Assembly (NCBI GenBank): GCA_963514535.1
Contig: CAUPUB010000078.1
Span: 1-11,412, forward strand
Length of the DNA stretch: 11,412 bases
Direction of reading: 5' to 3'
Source of the DNA: CAJPSE01 sp963514535
Lineage (GTDB): Bacteria > Synergistota > Synergistia > Synergistales > Aminobacteriaceae
Shown: one piece after another, positions 11,195 to 11,412 of the stretch
How positions within the stretch are numbered: position 1 is the stretch's first letter
How the letters are laid out: each line of letters begins with the position of its first letter
Made by a program: the position numbers and the translations under genes
Notes under the pieces: model-generated
The model's database searches: none
The model's input: the letters and a program-made list of their open reading frames with translations, nothing else
What the model was told of the DNA's origin: nothing

Positions 11195-11412
11195 CTAGAT
11201 TGTCAAGCAAAATACAACAGATAAATTGAAAAAGACCTCCTGAGGGGTACGAGCCGAGGCACTTTCTTGGACGGTTGTTCAGCCGTTCTACTAGGCTTTA
11301 CCCCTGCAGCGTAGGTGTTTCCTCGCTTCGAAGGACAATCGCCCGGACTTCACGGCTCGGTAGATCGTGTTTACGGATACCTCGAGGGATTCCCTGCCCT
11401 TGATCTGTTCCG
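11195..11412 (-). pseudogene. IS30-family transposase remnant with internal deletion
   Basis: Three frames of the minus strand carry consecutive pieces of an IS30-type transposase. The first (11410 to 11291) reads EQIKGRESLEVSVNTIYRAV then KSGRLSFEARKHLRCRGKA and stops. The second (from 11291) reads VERLNNRPRKCLG. The third reads RTPQEVFFNLSVVFCLTI and stops at 11195. The first piece belongs before the DDE catalytic domain and the other two to the C-terminal end, so the catalytic core is missing. The last bases, TTGTATTTTGCTTGACAATC (11198-11217, minus strand), resemble an IS30 terminal repeat. The 5' part lies beyond the window. Confidence 0.75.

Noticed and set aside
1..11412. CRISPR arrays, rRNA and tRNA genes
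   Set aside because: No regularly spaced direct repeats with unique spacers and no RNA-gene signatures were seen.

Overview
The window looks like a high-GC, Gram-negative-type bacterial chromosome, most likely Synergistota. The reasons are a DUF3798 periplasmic-binding-like protein, a fused TRAP permease with a DUF1850 partner and an M19 dipeptidase, and next to them a block with DUF1659, DUF2922 and YvrJ proteins. This taxonomic call is inference from gene content. The window divides into an accessory (prophage- or plasmid-like) half at about 1-5850 and a transport half at about 5900-11190, followed by an IS30 remnant at the right edge.

Accessory half. A leftward cassette (2329 to 185) encodes a phage-type replication protein with DnaA-box-like and iteron-like repeats inside its own gene, a DUF1659 protein, a DUF2922 protein, a YvrJ-like one-helix membrane protein and an M15-type cell-wall peptidase. 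An 84-bp inverted repeat (16-99 and 2360-2443, one mismatch) bounds the cassette tightly. To its right is a 345-bp GC-rich, hairpin-dense stretch with no credible gene. Next comes a leftward early-type operon: a Cro-like regulator, an excisionase-type HTH protein, an unknown protein, a 32-residue membrane protein and a C5 cytosine DNA methyltransferase. The methyltransferase is frameshifted inside its SAM-binding motif, and most of it is overlapped by a second open frame that itself looks like a known protein type. The regulator faces a divergent repressor across three copies of GCAAATYTGC and overlapping promoters, a lambda-like switch. A RelE/ParE-type toxin-antitoxin pair follows the repressor, but the toxin appears to have lost its start codon.

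Transport half. A leftward operon encodes an M19 dipeptidase, a DUF1850 protein and a fused TRAP permease. The first two overlap by GTGA. The operon is bracketed by two related palindromes sharing GAAGCGCTGATTAAA. Divergently, a consensus promoter drives a leader that I read as a tetrahydrofolate (THF) riboswitch aptamer followed by an antiterminator/terminator pair, and then the DUF3798 gene. The simplest reading is that folate represses a secreted binding-type protein, which suggests a role in folate or folate-precursor acquisition. No TRAP solute receptor of the usual type lies in the window.

Strongest observations: the THF riboswitch on a DUF3798 gene; dual-frame coding in the methyltransferase; and the inverted-repeat-bounded replication cassette with an apparent internal origin. 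All calls come from reading the sequence; no database search was run.
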